The notes under the pieces were generated by a model. The model did no database searches. It was given only the letters and a program-made list of their open reading frames with translations, and was not told where the DNA came from. From contig JAHGAU010000027.1 of assembly GCA_019925105.1 (NCBI GenBank), positions 682,001 to 746,000 on the forward strand: a DNA stretch of 64,000 nucleotides, read 5' to 3'. Below, in pieces: positions 13,861 to 26,453 of the stretch. How positions within the stretch are numbered: the stretch's first letter is position 1; each line of letters starts with the position of its first letter. A program made the position numbers and the translations under genes. This stretch comes from Niebla homalea. Taxonomy: Eukaryota > Ascomycota > Lecanoromycetes > Lecanorales > Ramalinaceae.

Positions 13861-15302
13861 ATATATACTTAAGGGTATTCCGGGATATAGGAAAGAGCTT
13901 ATCTAAATATTATAGAAAGTCCAGAATCGGTATTTAAAAATAATTAATAATATTTATAAAGTAACCTTTATCCCGGTATTAAAGTTTAAAATCTTTATAT
14001 TATTAATTAAAGTTTTATTAAATTAAATAATCGCTTAAATAAGGTTAAAAAAATATATATATTTAATTATAATAATAAAAAACGGACGGATCCGTTCGAA
14101 TTTTAATAAAATTAAAGTTAAAAAGAATAAATTAAAGATACTTATTTCTTTTCTTATTAAGATAAAGTAAGAATAAGTTAAAAAAGAAATTAATTTTATT
14201 AATATTCCGGAGGTTAATTTAAGTAAGTATAAATTCTTATTAAGTATAAAAAAAACTAAAATTAAAAGGATTTAAAGAATAAAAACTATAACGATTATTT
14301 TATAAATTATAATAAAGTAAATTAAACGTTAACGGAAATATAAGGACTTTATATTTTAAAGTTATTATTATTTAGCTTTTAACGATAAAAAGATTATTAA
14401 TAAATATTTCCGCCGTTATAATATTATAAGGAAAGGTAATAATATATTAACGATTTAACTTTAAACGGATAAAAACGGTTTAATTTATTTCCTATTTATT
14501 ATATATATTAAAGATCGGATAAACGCCGGATATAAATATAAATAAAGGAAATAAAACGTTATATACGTCCTTATTTCTTATTTTTTATTTACGGAAATTA
14601 AATTAAAACTTATTATAAAAGTTAATACTTATAATTATTATTAAATATTATTTATAAAATAAAGTATCCGGGTAATTATTAAGTTTATAATATTTACCGG
14701 ATTATTATTATAATTTAACCTTATTATAAAGATAAATAAGGTTATTAAAAACCTTACGGAAAAAGCCCGTTATTAATTAAAAAAGAAAAAAAGGAGCGGA
14801 AACCGGTTATATTAATTATATAAACCAGAAAGCATTTTCTATAGCCGTAAGGATATAATAATAAACGCTTATTAAAAGTCCTTAAAAAAGTTAATAACAA
14901 TAATAATATAAGAAGGGTATATATTAAGTACGTAAGTATTAATAAGGATATTTAAAGGTATTATATAAGATTAAGGTAATATAGATATATAAAAGAACGG
15001 AAGAATAATTAGTTTAAGGATAACGTTTATAAGGATATAATCGTAATATTACGGATTTTCTTAGGGGAATTAAAAGATAGGAAATATATAAATAAATTAT
15101 TACTTTTTAAATAACCGTTAATATTTTTTACCTTAAAGGATAAAGGGTAGAGGTTTAATAAACGCCGGTTTTTGCCTTAACGTTATAAGTATCAGGTTTT
15201 TACGGTTATTAATAAGATTAAAAGGCCGCGTATTAAGGAACGCCGGAATTAGCTTAACTAGACCCGTAATATAAATCAATCAATCAATCAATCAAAATAT
15301 AT

Positions 15303-17960
15303 AGGATATAAGAAAAGTAATTTATTTTCTTAAAAGATTATTTTTTTCTATAAATTTTATAATTAAAGTTAAAGTTATTATTTAATAAATTAAAAATTAA
15401 TATAATAAAAATTAAATCATTAAAAGAAAACCATAAGGTAAAAGAATATATATAAATTAAACCCGAAAAGTGCGAAAAGATATTTAATTAATCTATACCG
15501 TAAAATATAAGAAACGTTAAAGGATTTTTGGGTACCGTTAATATAATAAGAAAATAAATTAAAGGCTTTATAAAAATAATTTACCCGTTTACCCGTTTAA
15601 TTAACAATATAAAGTAAAAATAAAAAGAGTTAAAAGATATATTATTTTAATTTATATAAAATATAATAATAAAGGCTAAAGCTTTATTTAAATAAAACCT
15701 TAAAATACCGGTTTATATATATATTAATATTTTAAAATACGGAACCGGATATTATATTATTTAAGTCCAGGACGGTTATACCGTTTTACTTATTTATAAC
15801 TTATATATAATAAATAAGGCGGAATATAATTACGATATTTATAAGCGAAAACTAATGGTTATTATTACGTTTAAGGAAGGTTCTTTTATATATTAAATAT
15901 AAAAGAAGTTTTAATTATATGTATAGATTATAAGTTACTTATAAGGTTTATAAATATAGATTATTATAAAAACATCTTTATAAAATAAGTAAATAAGTTA
16001 AGAAAACTATATATTAAAATCGAAAATATTAAAGGAGAGATTAATAAAGCGGTAAATAACTTATTAAGGGTATTATTTAATAATCCAGATTACGTACTTA
16101 ATAAGGTAATAAAGAAAATAGCCTTTAAGGTACAGAAGAATAAGAATAATATAACTTAATTTTAAAAGAGTAATAAAAAAGGATATTACGTTATATTAAA
16201 AAAGTTCTTTAAAAAAATAAAGAAAGATAAAATTAATATTTATAATAATATATAAATTACGATATAATAATTAAAGGGTTAATTAACTTAAAACGTAAAG
16301 GGAAAGTTAATAAGGAAAAGCGTAAATAAAAGGAAGAAAATGGATATAAGAGAATTATAGTTATAAGGGATAATTAATAGTAAGCTAATACGGATATATA
16401 ATATAAAATTAAATATTAATTATAAAATAAAATATATATAAATTAATTATAAGCCTATAGAGTTATTAAAATTTAAGGAATTATTCTATTATAAAAACGA
16501 CGATTAATATATGAATATTATTAAATATCTTAAAATAAAGGTAAAGTTAAAAGAAAAAAAATATAATTTAATAAGTTAAATTTAATAAGTAGCTTATAAA
16601 TTATAGGTTTAATTCAATTATTAATAAGTTATTTTATTAATATAGGAAGCGTTAAATAATATATTTAATAAAGGAAAAAATAATATAAATACTTAAAGAG
16701 GTTTATAATAATACGGAATATTTTTTATTAAAAATTATATTAAAGAAATTACGGTATCGTTATTAATAACCGGATATAATAAAAGATATTATAAAATACG
16801 TATAAAGGTACTTAATTTATATAAAGTAAATATACGGAAGCCGTATAGTTCCATTAAGTTTAATTAAGGTAAAAATTTCTTTTAATTTATTTAAAGCGGA
16901 CTTTATTGGCCCTTTTAAATAAATATAGGGGGTCTTCGGTACGTTTTTAATATAATAGATTATTTCTTATAATTTATATAATTATTTTATATTATATTAA
17001 TTAAAGTAAAAAACGTAATTATTACGTTAAAAAAGTATATAAATTATTACTTAAAACCCGTTACGATATATATAGATATTAAGAAAATATTTATAAGTAA
17101 AAAAATAAGAAACTTCCTCCGATTATATAATATCTAGTTTATCCCTATATTAAATATAACGTATAAAATAATAAATATAATAGAGTTTAATAATTAAATC
17201 TGGTAAGACGTAATAAAGAAAACGTAAACTTAATAAAAGTATAATTAAGTATAAACGGGAAAATTAATAATATTAAATATTAACTTAAAATATATTAAAT
17301 ATTTAAGGTATATCCTTATTAATATCCTTTTCGGGGTTAAGCCGGATATAATATATAAACGTAACGTAATTAAGTTAAAAATTAAAATATATATTATAAA
17401 AAGAATAATACCGTTTTTAAAAGAAATAATATATAAAACCGTTTAAGGATTTATAATAAACCGGATAAATATTAAAGAAAAGTTATAAAAGAAGTTAAAC
17501 GTAATAAAAAACCAATAAAAAAGATACTATAATAAAAAATTATAAGGTTAAAACCCGTTAAAGGAAAAGCAATTAATTATAAAACGGGATTCTACCCTTA
17601 ATCTTAAGAAACTTAAGTTCCGTTAAGTTAGACTATTTATTATTAAGGGCTTTATAAGAGAATATAAAGCTTTATATATATTAAAAAGGATAAATAAAAT
17701 TTTTATATTTAATTTATTTTATAAAGATTATCTTAAAGTATTTATATTATATATTAAATATTTTAAACCTTCTAATAAACCAAAGCTAAAAATAATAAAG
17801 AAAATTAGGATCCGACAAACGTAATTAAAGAACGTTTTAGTCCTTTAAAAACTATTATAATTATAGATAATACGATTTAAAAAAGGGAAATATATATAAG
17901 TAATACGACGTTATTTCCTTTATATTTTTATTTTATTTATCTTTATATTTCGGTATATTA
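15303..17960 (+). pseudogene. Gypsy pol remnant: RT end, RNase H, integrase
   Basis: Reading through stops in the plus strand, 15480-15620 gives NVKGFLG and INKGF-like pieces (family: VRGFLGFANYYRRFI). Around 15820-15870 there is EYNYDIYKRKLMVII (family: LNYDIHDKELLAIV), the start of the RNase H region. From about 16650 the integrase core is visible (PYSSIKFN, GLYWPF, FNIIDYF, IDIKKIF), followed by a C-terminal region with FRKIGPF-like degenerate text ending near 17960. Domain order RT-RH-IN is that of Gypsy (Ty3) elements. The upstream RT half is separated from this part by the LINE insertion. Confidence 0.65.
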
Positions 17961-20900
17961 AAAATCTTAAAAAATACGGATTTAAAAATTAAAAAAAAAA
18001 GGGGGAAAAGAAAAGAAATAAATAATTATTTTAATAAATATAGTTAAAAATAAAAAATTAAAAAAAAAAAGCAAAAGTATGAAAAAATTTAGAGGAAATA
18101 AGTACGAATAAAAGGATATTAAGTTTTAATTTTTTATTTATAGTCTTTTATTTATTATATTGTAAGCTATAAAATAATAAAATTATAAAAAGTTATAATT
18201 ATTTATAATTAAAAATATTTCCTTAAAAAGAAAGAAAAAGTATATTAAGAATAATATATAAATAAAAGTATAATTAGGTATTAAGGTTATATATTGAAAA
18301 ATCTATTTAAAAGGACGCTTTTTTTACGGATTATAAATCTGGATATTAAACTTATTATAGATATTACGTTAAGAATACGGGTAAAGTATATTATTAATAT
18401 ATATAAAAAATTTATTTTAAATAGTAAATATTTAAGGTTTTAATTACGCCTTAAAGATAAATAATTAAACTTAATTTATCCTTTATTACGGTAATTACGG
18501 GGCATAAAACTATATTAATTATTTTATCTTAAGAGCGAAGGAGGAAACAGAGCGGGAAAACCGGTATATATATAAGGATATAACTTTAGATAAAAATAAC
18601 CCGTTATTAAGGAGGTAACCCAACGGGTAAGCTTAATAACGCGATTAAAAGAGCTGATAAAATAATTTAAAAATTAATTAAGGCTCTGATTCGTAAATGG
18701 CTCTATATATACTTTTTTAATAAAGTATATATTAAGATTAAAATTATAATAATATACTTAATAACTTCGGTCCGGAATTAAAGTTAAGCAATATAAATTA
18801 AATACGATAAAATTAAAAATAATCCGGAATATAAGGTCTATTAACGTTAACGATATAAAGTTAAAGAAAAATATAAATTTTTCCTTAAAATATAACCGTA
18901 TTATTTACGGAAGTAACTTTGGCTGAAAATAATTAAAAAGTTATATTTAAGTTAAAGACTTTAAAGGCTATTATATATATAAAAACGGGGTAAAGGGAGA
19001 AGCTTATTAAGGAAAAAATACTTATAGAGACGCGGGTAAAGGTTATTACGTACGTATAATATAAGCAGCGGACTTAAAAGGAAAAAGAGTTAATAAAGAA
19101 GCCCGGATAAGCTTATTATTTAAACGGAGAATTAATTAATAATTACTTCATATATAAAAGGGAGAAATAACTTCTTAAAATTAAAGTTAATAAAATTTAA
19201 ATTAAAAATATCCTTAATTAAGTTTAAGTCGGATAAATAGTATTGCCTTTTTTTAAGCGATTATTTATAAAACTTAATTAAAGAATTAATCCTTAGAAAG
19301 GACGGGCTATATTTTATATAAACTTTATTATATTAAACGGGCTTATATAATTAAGATGGTCCTATAATTCTAATAGGATTGGATTAACGTATTAATAAAA
19401 AGACTACTTAAACTGAAAGAATTACTTAAGTTAATAAATAAAAAATAAATAATATAAATGGCTGGATTAATTAAGCGGATAAAAACGGTAAATAACGATT
19501 AAATAAGGATTACCGAAGTAAATAAGTAATAGAGTTAAATAATTAAGATTTAAGAATAAGCTATAATAATAATAAATAAATATTAAAAGCAGAAAATATA
19601 ATAAAAGATATTTATTAAAACTATAATTATTAAATTAACTATAAATTATAATTAATTATAAAGCGCGTATAATTTTTTATATTAAATTTACGATTAATAT
19701 TGGGATTAAGTAATATATAACGTATTAAAGAAAAAGCGTTTATTTAAATTATATTTTAATATTAAAAATCTATAAAAAAGAATTAATGATAATCGATTAA
19801 AAAGTGAATTAATTTATATATATTTAAATAGAAACTATAATCGCTTAGTTAATACTTAAAAATATAGTTTAAATAAACGTTATTTAATAAATTTTTAATA
19901 CGACAGTAATTAATAAAAATAAATTAATAACCGCCATTAATTTATTAATACCGGGTATACGCTTAAGTATTTTTACGTATATAAAAAACGTAAACCTAAA
20001 TATATACCGTAAGAAGTTCCTAAAAGTAAGAAAGTTAAAATAGGTTAAGGTTACGAGGGACCAATGGATATAGCTTTAAATAAATTATTTAATTAATATT
20101 TAAACGAACCTTAATAATAATAAAGATATATTTATTTAATTTAACGAGGTTAATAATTAAGGTACGTTTTTTAAAGTATAAGGATATAATAGGGGTAATT
20201 TTAATTAATATAATCTATATTAAAAATTCCGAAAAAACTATAAAAAAATTAATATAAATATAAAGTAAATAACCGATATTAAAATTATAAATTTATATAT
20301 ACTCTTAAAAGGATAATTAGTGGTTAAGTATATAATCAAGTTAGATTCAGGATAAGTTAATTAAAGTATAAAAAGAATTAAAGATTGGAAAAATTAAAGA
20401 AATAAAAGAATTTAAAAAAATAAAAAGAAGTAAAAAAAATAAATAAATAAGGAGGATAAAGTAAATGGCCACGTAATATAATTATTAAGTAAATAAATAA
20501 TTAAACGTTACCTTTAACGTTTTATTTACCGACGGAACCGGTTAAGACGGAACTTAATAAAAATAATAAGTAATATTATTACGTTTAGAAGGAACCCCTT
20601 TTAATATGCCTTCTAGAAATGCCTTTATCGGGACGATCATATATAAATTATTAAAAGAATATAAAAATGTATTTCATTTATAAGTAAATATAACCTTAAG
20701 GGTACTTAATATATTAGTTAGTTAAGGGAAAAGTATATAAGTAAATAAAGGTAAATATTAAGAGTTATAATAAGGAATATACCTTTAATAAATATTATTA
20801 AGTATAATAATAAGCGTTAAAGGAGTTTATATAAAGGTTAAAGAGTTATTTAAAGATTAATAAATAATGATTTTATTTTTTTCTTTTTTCCTTTACCTTT

Positions 20901-21769
20901 TTAAGAAGCGATATATAAGTAATAATAATTATAGTAAATTATTATCCTTTTAATTACTTTTTTAAGACTAATATAATAAATTAATAAAGAAATAACATTA
21001 ATAAACGAGTATGAATTAAGTAATGATGTATAGTATTATTCTAAATATATTAATGAAAAAAGATATTGAAATCTATAAAAAAATTTAAATAAAACTTATT
21101 TAAACGATTAAACCTCCTTAAGACGTACTTAAAGTTACGTAGTAAACCTACTTAAAATACATTTGATAATAACGGGATTAAGAGAGATATTAAAAGTATA
21201 TAAATAAAAAAGTAAAATAAAGAATAATTAATCGTAAAATCTTATCCTTATAAAGGGCAGCATTTATAATCTTTTAATAAGCGGAGTAAAATACGTTATA
21301 TTTTTATATAAATTAAGCGTATTATACTTAAAGAAGATATAAATATAAATAGCTTAAGCCCTAAAATAAATAAACGTAAAGTACCGAAATTATTATTATT
21401 AATAAGTTAGAATAATAGAATCGGGGGGTTGCCCCTAAGAAAATCAAATCTTAATATACTTATTTATTATTATTAAGTAAAATTTAAAAATAAAACTATA
21501 AAAAGGGTAAGTAGATATATATATAAATAATATTAAAAAATAAGAAATACTTATTAATAATACGTAATATTAAAGGGGTAAATTTATTATAGAGGGAGTA
21601 AAAGTAAATTAATAATATATTAATATTTTTTTAACTTTTATACTTACGATATTTAGATTATTAAAAGGATATTATAAGAGGTATATATATGATTAAGATA
21701 TATATAAATAAATATAATATAATCTGGAATATAATAATATTGGGGGTAGCATTTTATTATAAAAAGAGT
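17961..21769. other. RIP-mutated 3' part of the LTR nest, no recognisable gene
   Basis: This part starts with a purine-rich run (GGGGGAAAAGAAAAGAAA at about 18001), which could be a polypurine tract. It continues for 3.8 kb to the 3' LTR without an interpretable frame. It could be another inserted element or an extra 3' ORF. I see moderately less AT-rich islands near 18520-18640 and 20560-20640 but no family signature. Confidence 0.4.
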
Positions 21770-22019
21770 TAAAAAGGGGGAAAGTATAAAAGATATTAAA
21801 CTTGCGGATAAATATATAAAGGAATAAAAACATTAAAAGGGTTAATTAAGGGTGGAATCGATTTATATATATTTTAAAAAGAAAGGGTATAACGGATTAC
21901 TATAATAAGGAACCTATACCTTACCAACTTATATAAGGGCTGCGGCCTATCTTTAATTGCACTCTATTGCCACCTACTATTTCATCACTTTTGCTCTTTC
22001 CTTCCTTCCCATCTTTTCT
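21770..22019 (+). repeat. 3' LTR (250 bp) of the 19-kb LTR element
   Basis: This is the partner of 2791-3040. It is preceded by a purine-rich stretch (AAAAAGAGTT) and followed by the GAAAA duplication at 22020-22024. Its 3' end is less mutated than the 5' copy (CCTTCCTTCCCATCTTTTCT against a T-run in the 5' LTR), so RIP was unequal between the two LTRs. Confidence 0.8.
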
Positions 22020-23260
22020 GAAAATAAAAAATATATTTATAAATAAAAATAAAGAAAATAAAATTTTTACTATACGCTTACTTATATAACGGACTTAAGG
22101 AGAAAGGAACGAGATTATAGTTATAACAAAAAGCTGAGTTCAAATATATATCTACGTAATTTAAGTATTAATCTAAATAAACGAAATATAGGTAAAATTA
22201 ACGCCTTTAAATATTAAGAAAGATTCCTTTATGGTCCGGATAGCATTATAACCTTTTATTAAAAGCTTAATAAATAAGGACGGAAAGTTATACTTATAAA
22301 GGATAATATAATAATTTACCATATAGACCTCGTCGCCGTTGTATATATGTTATATAATATCAATCGCTTCTTATCGTTACTTATATTATTAGAACTTGAT
22401 TTAATCGAGAAAGCTTAAGTTTAATATTATAATTACCTTAAATTTTATAAATATATAAATGAGGAAATCGAATAAAAATAGCTTAAAACTTAAGATATAA
22501 TCTTTTAAAAAATGATTAATTTATAGTTTAAAGGTATAAAGGGCTTATATAGGGAAGTCCGGGTTTATAGAAGCAATAATCACTTTAGTTTATAAAGGGG
22601 TATATCGAGTATATCGTTTTAATACCTATATAAGGCCCTTGTAGTACGTACCTCCCTTGTATGTCCACTAAAACGGGTCTCTGGTAAGGCCCTGGATTCG
22701 CCTTTTTTACGGCCCCTTTTTAAGTCCTTTAAGTAAAGGTATATCTTCCTACTTTATTTAACCCCAGAATAAATTATTAATATCTTTCAGGGTTAACCTA
22801 GTCTTTAAGCTTATAGTATTATTAATTTAACGGTTAATAAATAGGTTATCGCCTTAAAGTAATACTTTATAAGTAATAAGGAGATTAGCAGGTACGTTTA
22901 TAATAAACTAAGTTAGAAAAAACTTAAAAAACATTAAAAAGTTCGACTTTTAAGTTACTTATATGTATGATTTATAGTAATAGAAGTTATACTTAAATTA
23001 AGCATAAATTTAAATGATGGAATGCCCTTATTATTAATTAGTAACATAAAGGAGTAAGCCGCAGGAATAATTATTTATGGGTGCGGGGCTGAGGCTTGGC
23101 TTCCGGTCATTAAAAAAAATTATAAGTATAAAAGTTATTTATTTTGACGTATTAAAAAACGATTCTTAAGGAACTAAGTATTAAAAAATATGATATTAAT
23201 AGTTATTATTTCTAAATAAACAGTTAAATAGAGCCAATAAATCAAACGTTAAAATATACC

Positions 23261-23974
23261 ATTAGACCTTACCGAGAAACCCCGTCGTCGATCCCGGAAT
23301 AGGAAGACGCGGCGGAAGTGCTATACCTAATAAGGGTCTAGGGCCGTAAACGTTAAGGCGATGTGGGAGAGGTCGATATAAGCGGTAGCAGCTTTTATTA
23401 CGAAGGACGCTATATATAAATAAATAGTAATAATATATATATCAATAAGGGTATTTAAGGGTACGATTTAAAACGATAATATAGGGTAATCTCATAAGGT
23501 AAAAAAAGCGATATAGGGCCAAAGGTGTCACGGTTGCTGTCCTGAGACAAGGACATAGCTTATAGGGATAGGACAGTATGTATTTAGAACAGGACAAAGT
23601 CCTTAGGTACAGGACAAGGATCTCTTATGATCCATTGGTCCCTTTTACATAGCATCACTCATAATACATACAATTGATCCACCCATACCTTTGTCCATAT
23701 CCATGACAAAAGGTAACCCTTAAGATAACTCGGTTTTAATATTATAAGCTTTCTTAAAACAAGCGTATAAATAAACTATCATTCTTTAAAAGGTTATAGA
23801 TGTATTCTTAATCCTTTAAAACGAGAATAAAGGCTGGGTAAATACCGGGTTTTAATCTTAGCCTTATAAATATCAGGTTTTTACGGTTACCAGTAAAGCT
23901 CAATAGCCGATTATTAGGGAACGCCGGAATTAACCTAACTAGATCCGTAATATAAGTCAATCAATCAATTAATC
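23261..23974 (+). mobile_element. 5'-truncated Tad-like LINE (copy 3)
   Basis: This copy shares the LINE 3' end from ACCTTACCGAG (matching about 1045 in copy 1) to the TCAATCAATCAATTAATC tail. A 10-bp target duplication, AAAATATACC, lies on both sides (23251-23260 and 23975-23984). It is less RIP-mutated than the other copies. It is interrupted by a solo LTR at 23526-23708. Confidence 0.82.
23526..23708. mobile_element. Solo LTR (183 bp) inside LINE copy 3
   Basis: The insert begins TGTCACGG and ends CATGACA (TG..CA with inverted TGTCA/TGACA) and is flanked by identical AAAGG at 23521-23525 and 23709-23713. LINE copy 1 shows the uninterrupted sequence. Repeats of GGACA/AGGACA occur inside. 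It is nearly free of RIP-type mutation, so it arrived after the LINE was mutated. I cannot assign it to Gypsy or Copia, as no internal region is left. Confidence 0.88.
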
Positions 23975-23984
23975 AAAATATACC

Positions 23985-26450
23985 TCTAATATTGTATAAA
24001 TAATTAATAAAGTATTTAAATAATATTTTTATTTCTAATAAAGCTTACTATAATTAGCCTAGTCTCCGTAACTATAAAAATAAGGTAAGTTAAAGATATT
24101 AAGTAAATTATAGAAATACTTTAAAGTAAATAGAATAATGTAATATATTCAAGATTTAAACAAATTTACTAGCATATTTAGAATTAACGTGTAAAAATAT
24201 GAGTAAAAATAATTGTTAAAAAAATAAATATATTATAATGAAAACCTTAATAAAAGAAGCGATAAAAAATAACTATATGTATAAAACTTTAAAACAAGGT
24301 TAAATAAGAAATTCGATTATATAAGTGTCAACTCTTTTATAATTAAACTAATTAAAGGATTAATTCATTATAAATTAAAAATATTAAATAATATTAAAAT
24401 ATATTCGATATTGAATATTTTATTATTAAAGAAAACAAGAAGCTAAGTAATTTTAATAACGTCATTTTAATATAAAATTGAAGACAATGATTGATTTAAA
24501 GTTAAATAAATTATATATTAAAAAGAAAATTAATACTTGATTAAATAAAAGGGTTATTTAACTACGAGGAACGTTTCTAAATCCAAATTTTATACTTAAC
24601 TTCAAAAAATTATCAAGAAAATTTTATAAAATTATTGATTGAGGATGAATTAAGAAATTACCATTTAAAAAATTAAAAAAAAGATTATTAAAAAAAGGCT
24701 TTATAATCAATAAAAGTAATAGAGAATATTAAAACACTTTAATTATTATTACCTTTCAATTACTTTAAGCGATTAATTCTAAAATGAGTTGATTTTTAAT
24801 TATGTATATAATTCTTTTATTTTACTTTATAAAAAAATTGTTACGGAGACGAGCCGGGCAAGTTATACGCGGCCATACGCCAAGGCCCTAGTGCTTAAAG
24901 GGGTATAGCGGCTTGGCGCAATCCTATATTTCTCGCACTTAGCTAGATAGATAGTAACTCAGGCTGTTATCACTCTATACCCATCACCTATACCGTAACA
25001 AAAATATTAGAGTTTAATTTCTGATGTTTTTTATCAAAACAGTTAAAACTATTATTAATAACGCTTTTTACGTTATATGAAAAAGTACTTTTATAAATGA
25101 AAAATGAAAAAATAAAGAATTAAAAAAACCTTAATATTCTTTATTATATTAAAGATACTTTAAATACGGCAGAACTATAATATTTAAAGTATAAATATAT
25201 TTTTACTCATGGGGTAACGATTTAATATAATATGATAATTATAATAAAAAAAGAGATTATCATATTATTAATAGAACTTTAATATATATAAAAAAAGAAA
25301 ATATTACGATCAATATAAGGATTAAACTATATATATATAAATCCAGGTTATTAATATAAGAATCATAACTTAACGTTAAAAATAAAAATAATTAAGGTTA
25401 TTAATAACTTATAAGCTTATATTAAGGATATATAAGTAAATAAATACCAATAACTTATAAACTTAAATACTTGTAAATCAGCTAAGTAAGTAAATAAATA
25501 CTTAGAGGACGGATTAAATATTTAACAACGAATAAAATAAGTAAAGGAATATATTAAAAAAAAGGATTATATAGAATATTATGTTTACTTTAAAGTTTGA
25601 ATCTCTTTATATTTAATGATACGTTTAAATTAAAGTTATTTAGAAGAAATGAAAGTAATTAAGACTATTTATTTAATATTACGTTTATATACTCCCCTTC
25701 TACAAAAATCGACCTTCCCCTTTAAGATATACGCAAATATAATCGTAATTAATAAACCTAGAATCCGCTACACTTTACTTAACTCTTTTATAATGTTTTA
25801 CCATATATAACTCGGTAACGACTTTAAGAGCTTCCTCTTTAAAGGTTTATAAGCTAAGGAGCTTTAATAAAGGCTTTAAAGCGGGATCTTAAGGCTGGGC
25901 TTAACGAATAAGAGGATAACGATTTGTCCTCCTAAAAGGCTACCTTTTTACCGGTTTAACGACCGGAGCGAATAATAAAACGACTAATAGATATTATAAT
26001 AATAAGGATTCAAGTATACGGCTCTATATTTATTAATTTCAATATTGGATAATAAAATTTAAGTATATAGTAGTTAAATAATACAAGATTTATATAGTGA
26101 TTAATATATAACGGGTGCAAAATAATCAATGCCCAGTATTCTTATTTAACTTGAATAGCGTAGATCGGTATCTTCCGGGGATACGGATTAATAACTTTTT
26201 CCAAGCCAGCAATAAGATCCGCCTCCACCCGGCGCTGGTTGGGAATTTACTGCCTTATTATAGTAGAGTTAAATGGATCTTACGGTACGGTAATGGCTCA
26301 GATCAATAAGAAGCTTAAGTGGGTATATTTTAAATCGATTATACGGCCTTTACTTTTGAAAAACGCGTTTATATAAATAAACTTTCTATCGGCGCATTAC
26401 CAGCCGTTTATGATCGCGCTTGCTTAAGCCAGTCCGGGCCTAGCGTGGAT
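23985..26450. other. AT-rich spacer with little RIP bias, no gene
   Basis: About 2.4 kb of AT-rich DNA. Between 24150 and 25100 TG and CA dinucleotides are common, unlike the transposon blocks on both sides, so this AT-richness is not typical fresh RIP product. A solo LTR sits at 24839-25000. From 26115 a short frame of 64 codons (starting MQNNQCPVFLFNLNSVDRYL) has normal codon composition but no recognisable family. Confidence 0.5.
24839..25000. mobile_element. Solo LTR (162 bp)
   Basis: It starts TGTTACGG and ends CCGTAACA, an 8-bp perfect terminal inversion of the TG..CA type. The identical 5-bp duplication AAAAT is on both sides (24834-24838 and 25001-25005). It is GC-rich relative to its surroundings and not RIP-mutated. 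TGTTAC..GTAACA ends are common in fungal Gypsy LTRs; this family assignment is inference. Confidence 0.88.
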
Positions 26451-26453
26451 TTA

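Larger units (their letters stand above)
9473..15293 (+). mobile_element. Full-length Tad-like LINE (I/Tad group), RIP-mutated
   Basis: A 5.8-kb non-LTR retrotransposon with a 9-bp target duplication on both sides and a 3' end of TCAATCAATCAATCAATC. It begins GGGAGATTAAAAACCCCC; an ORF1-like start follows at 9499. An APE-type endonuclease and a reverse transcriptase can be followed in the plus strand despite RIP (see separate entry). Two other copies in the window share its 3' end (1-1513, 23261-23974), the usual 5'-truncation pattern of LINEs. It lies inside the Gypsy pol gene of the LTR nest, so it is younger than that element. Confidence 0.82.
2791..22019 (+). mobile_element. LTR-retrotransposon nest inserted in the Tc1/mariner copy
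   Basis: Two 250-bp direct repeats and a GAAAA target duplication bound 19.2 kb. The uninterrupted sequence is seen in the second Tc1/mariner copy around 37850-37870. Inside are a LINE (9473-15293) and Gypsy pol remnants that resume at 15303. Even without the LINE about 13.4 kb remains, too long for one ordinary Gypsy element, so at least one more inserted element is likely in 3041-9463 or 18000-21769. I could not resolve it because RIP has erased most coding signal. No intact ORF is present. Confidence 0.65.
1514..23130 (+). mobile_element. Tc1/mariner-type transposon, copy 1, split by two insertions
   Basis: The two ends match the second copy at 36963-38964: AATGACCGGACG..AAGCC at 1522 and the inverted GGCTTGGC..CCGGTCATT ending at 23111. 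The body is interrupted by a 373-bp MITE (1893-2265) and a 19.2-kb LTR element (2791-22019). Without these and their target duplications about 1.97 kb remains, the same as copy 2. The region 22270-22440, read on the plus strand with RIP changes reversed in the mind, resembles the end of a DDE_3 transposase: an ILIKDN segment (expected LxEDNAPxH), then a degenerate counterpart of SPDLNPIEN around 22390-22415. The left inverted repeat has lost its outermost ~17 bases compared with copy 2. The element is dead. Confidence 0.8.

Noticed and set aside
15274..15293. TCAA tandem repeat as an independent microsatellite or CRISPR-like array
   Set aside because: It is the 3' tail of the LINE, followed by the target duplication.
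24000..25900. Mitochondrial DNA insertion
   Set aside because: AT-rich with normal TG/CA, but no mitochondrial gene, tRNA or intron motif is visible; kept only as a composition anomaly.
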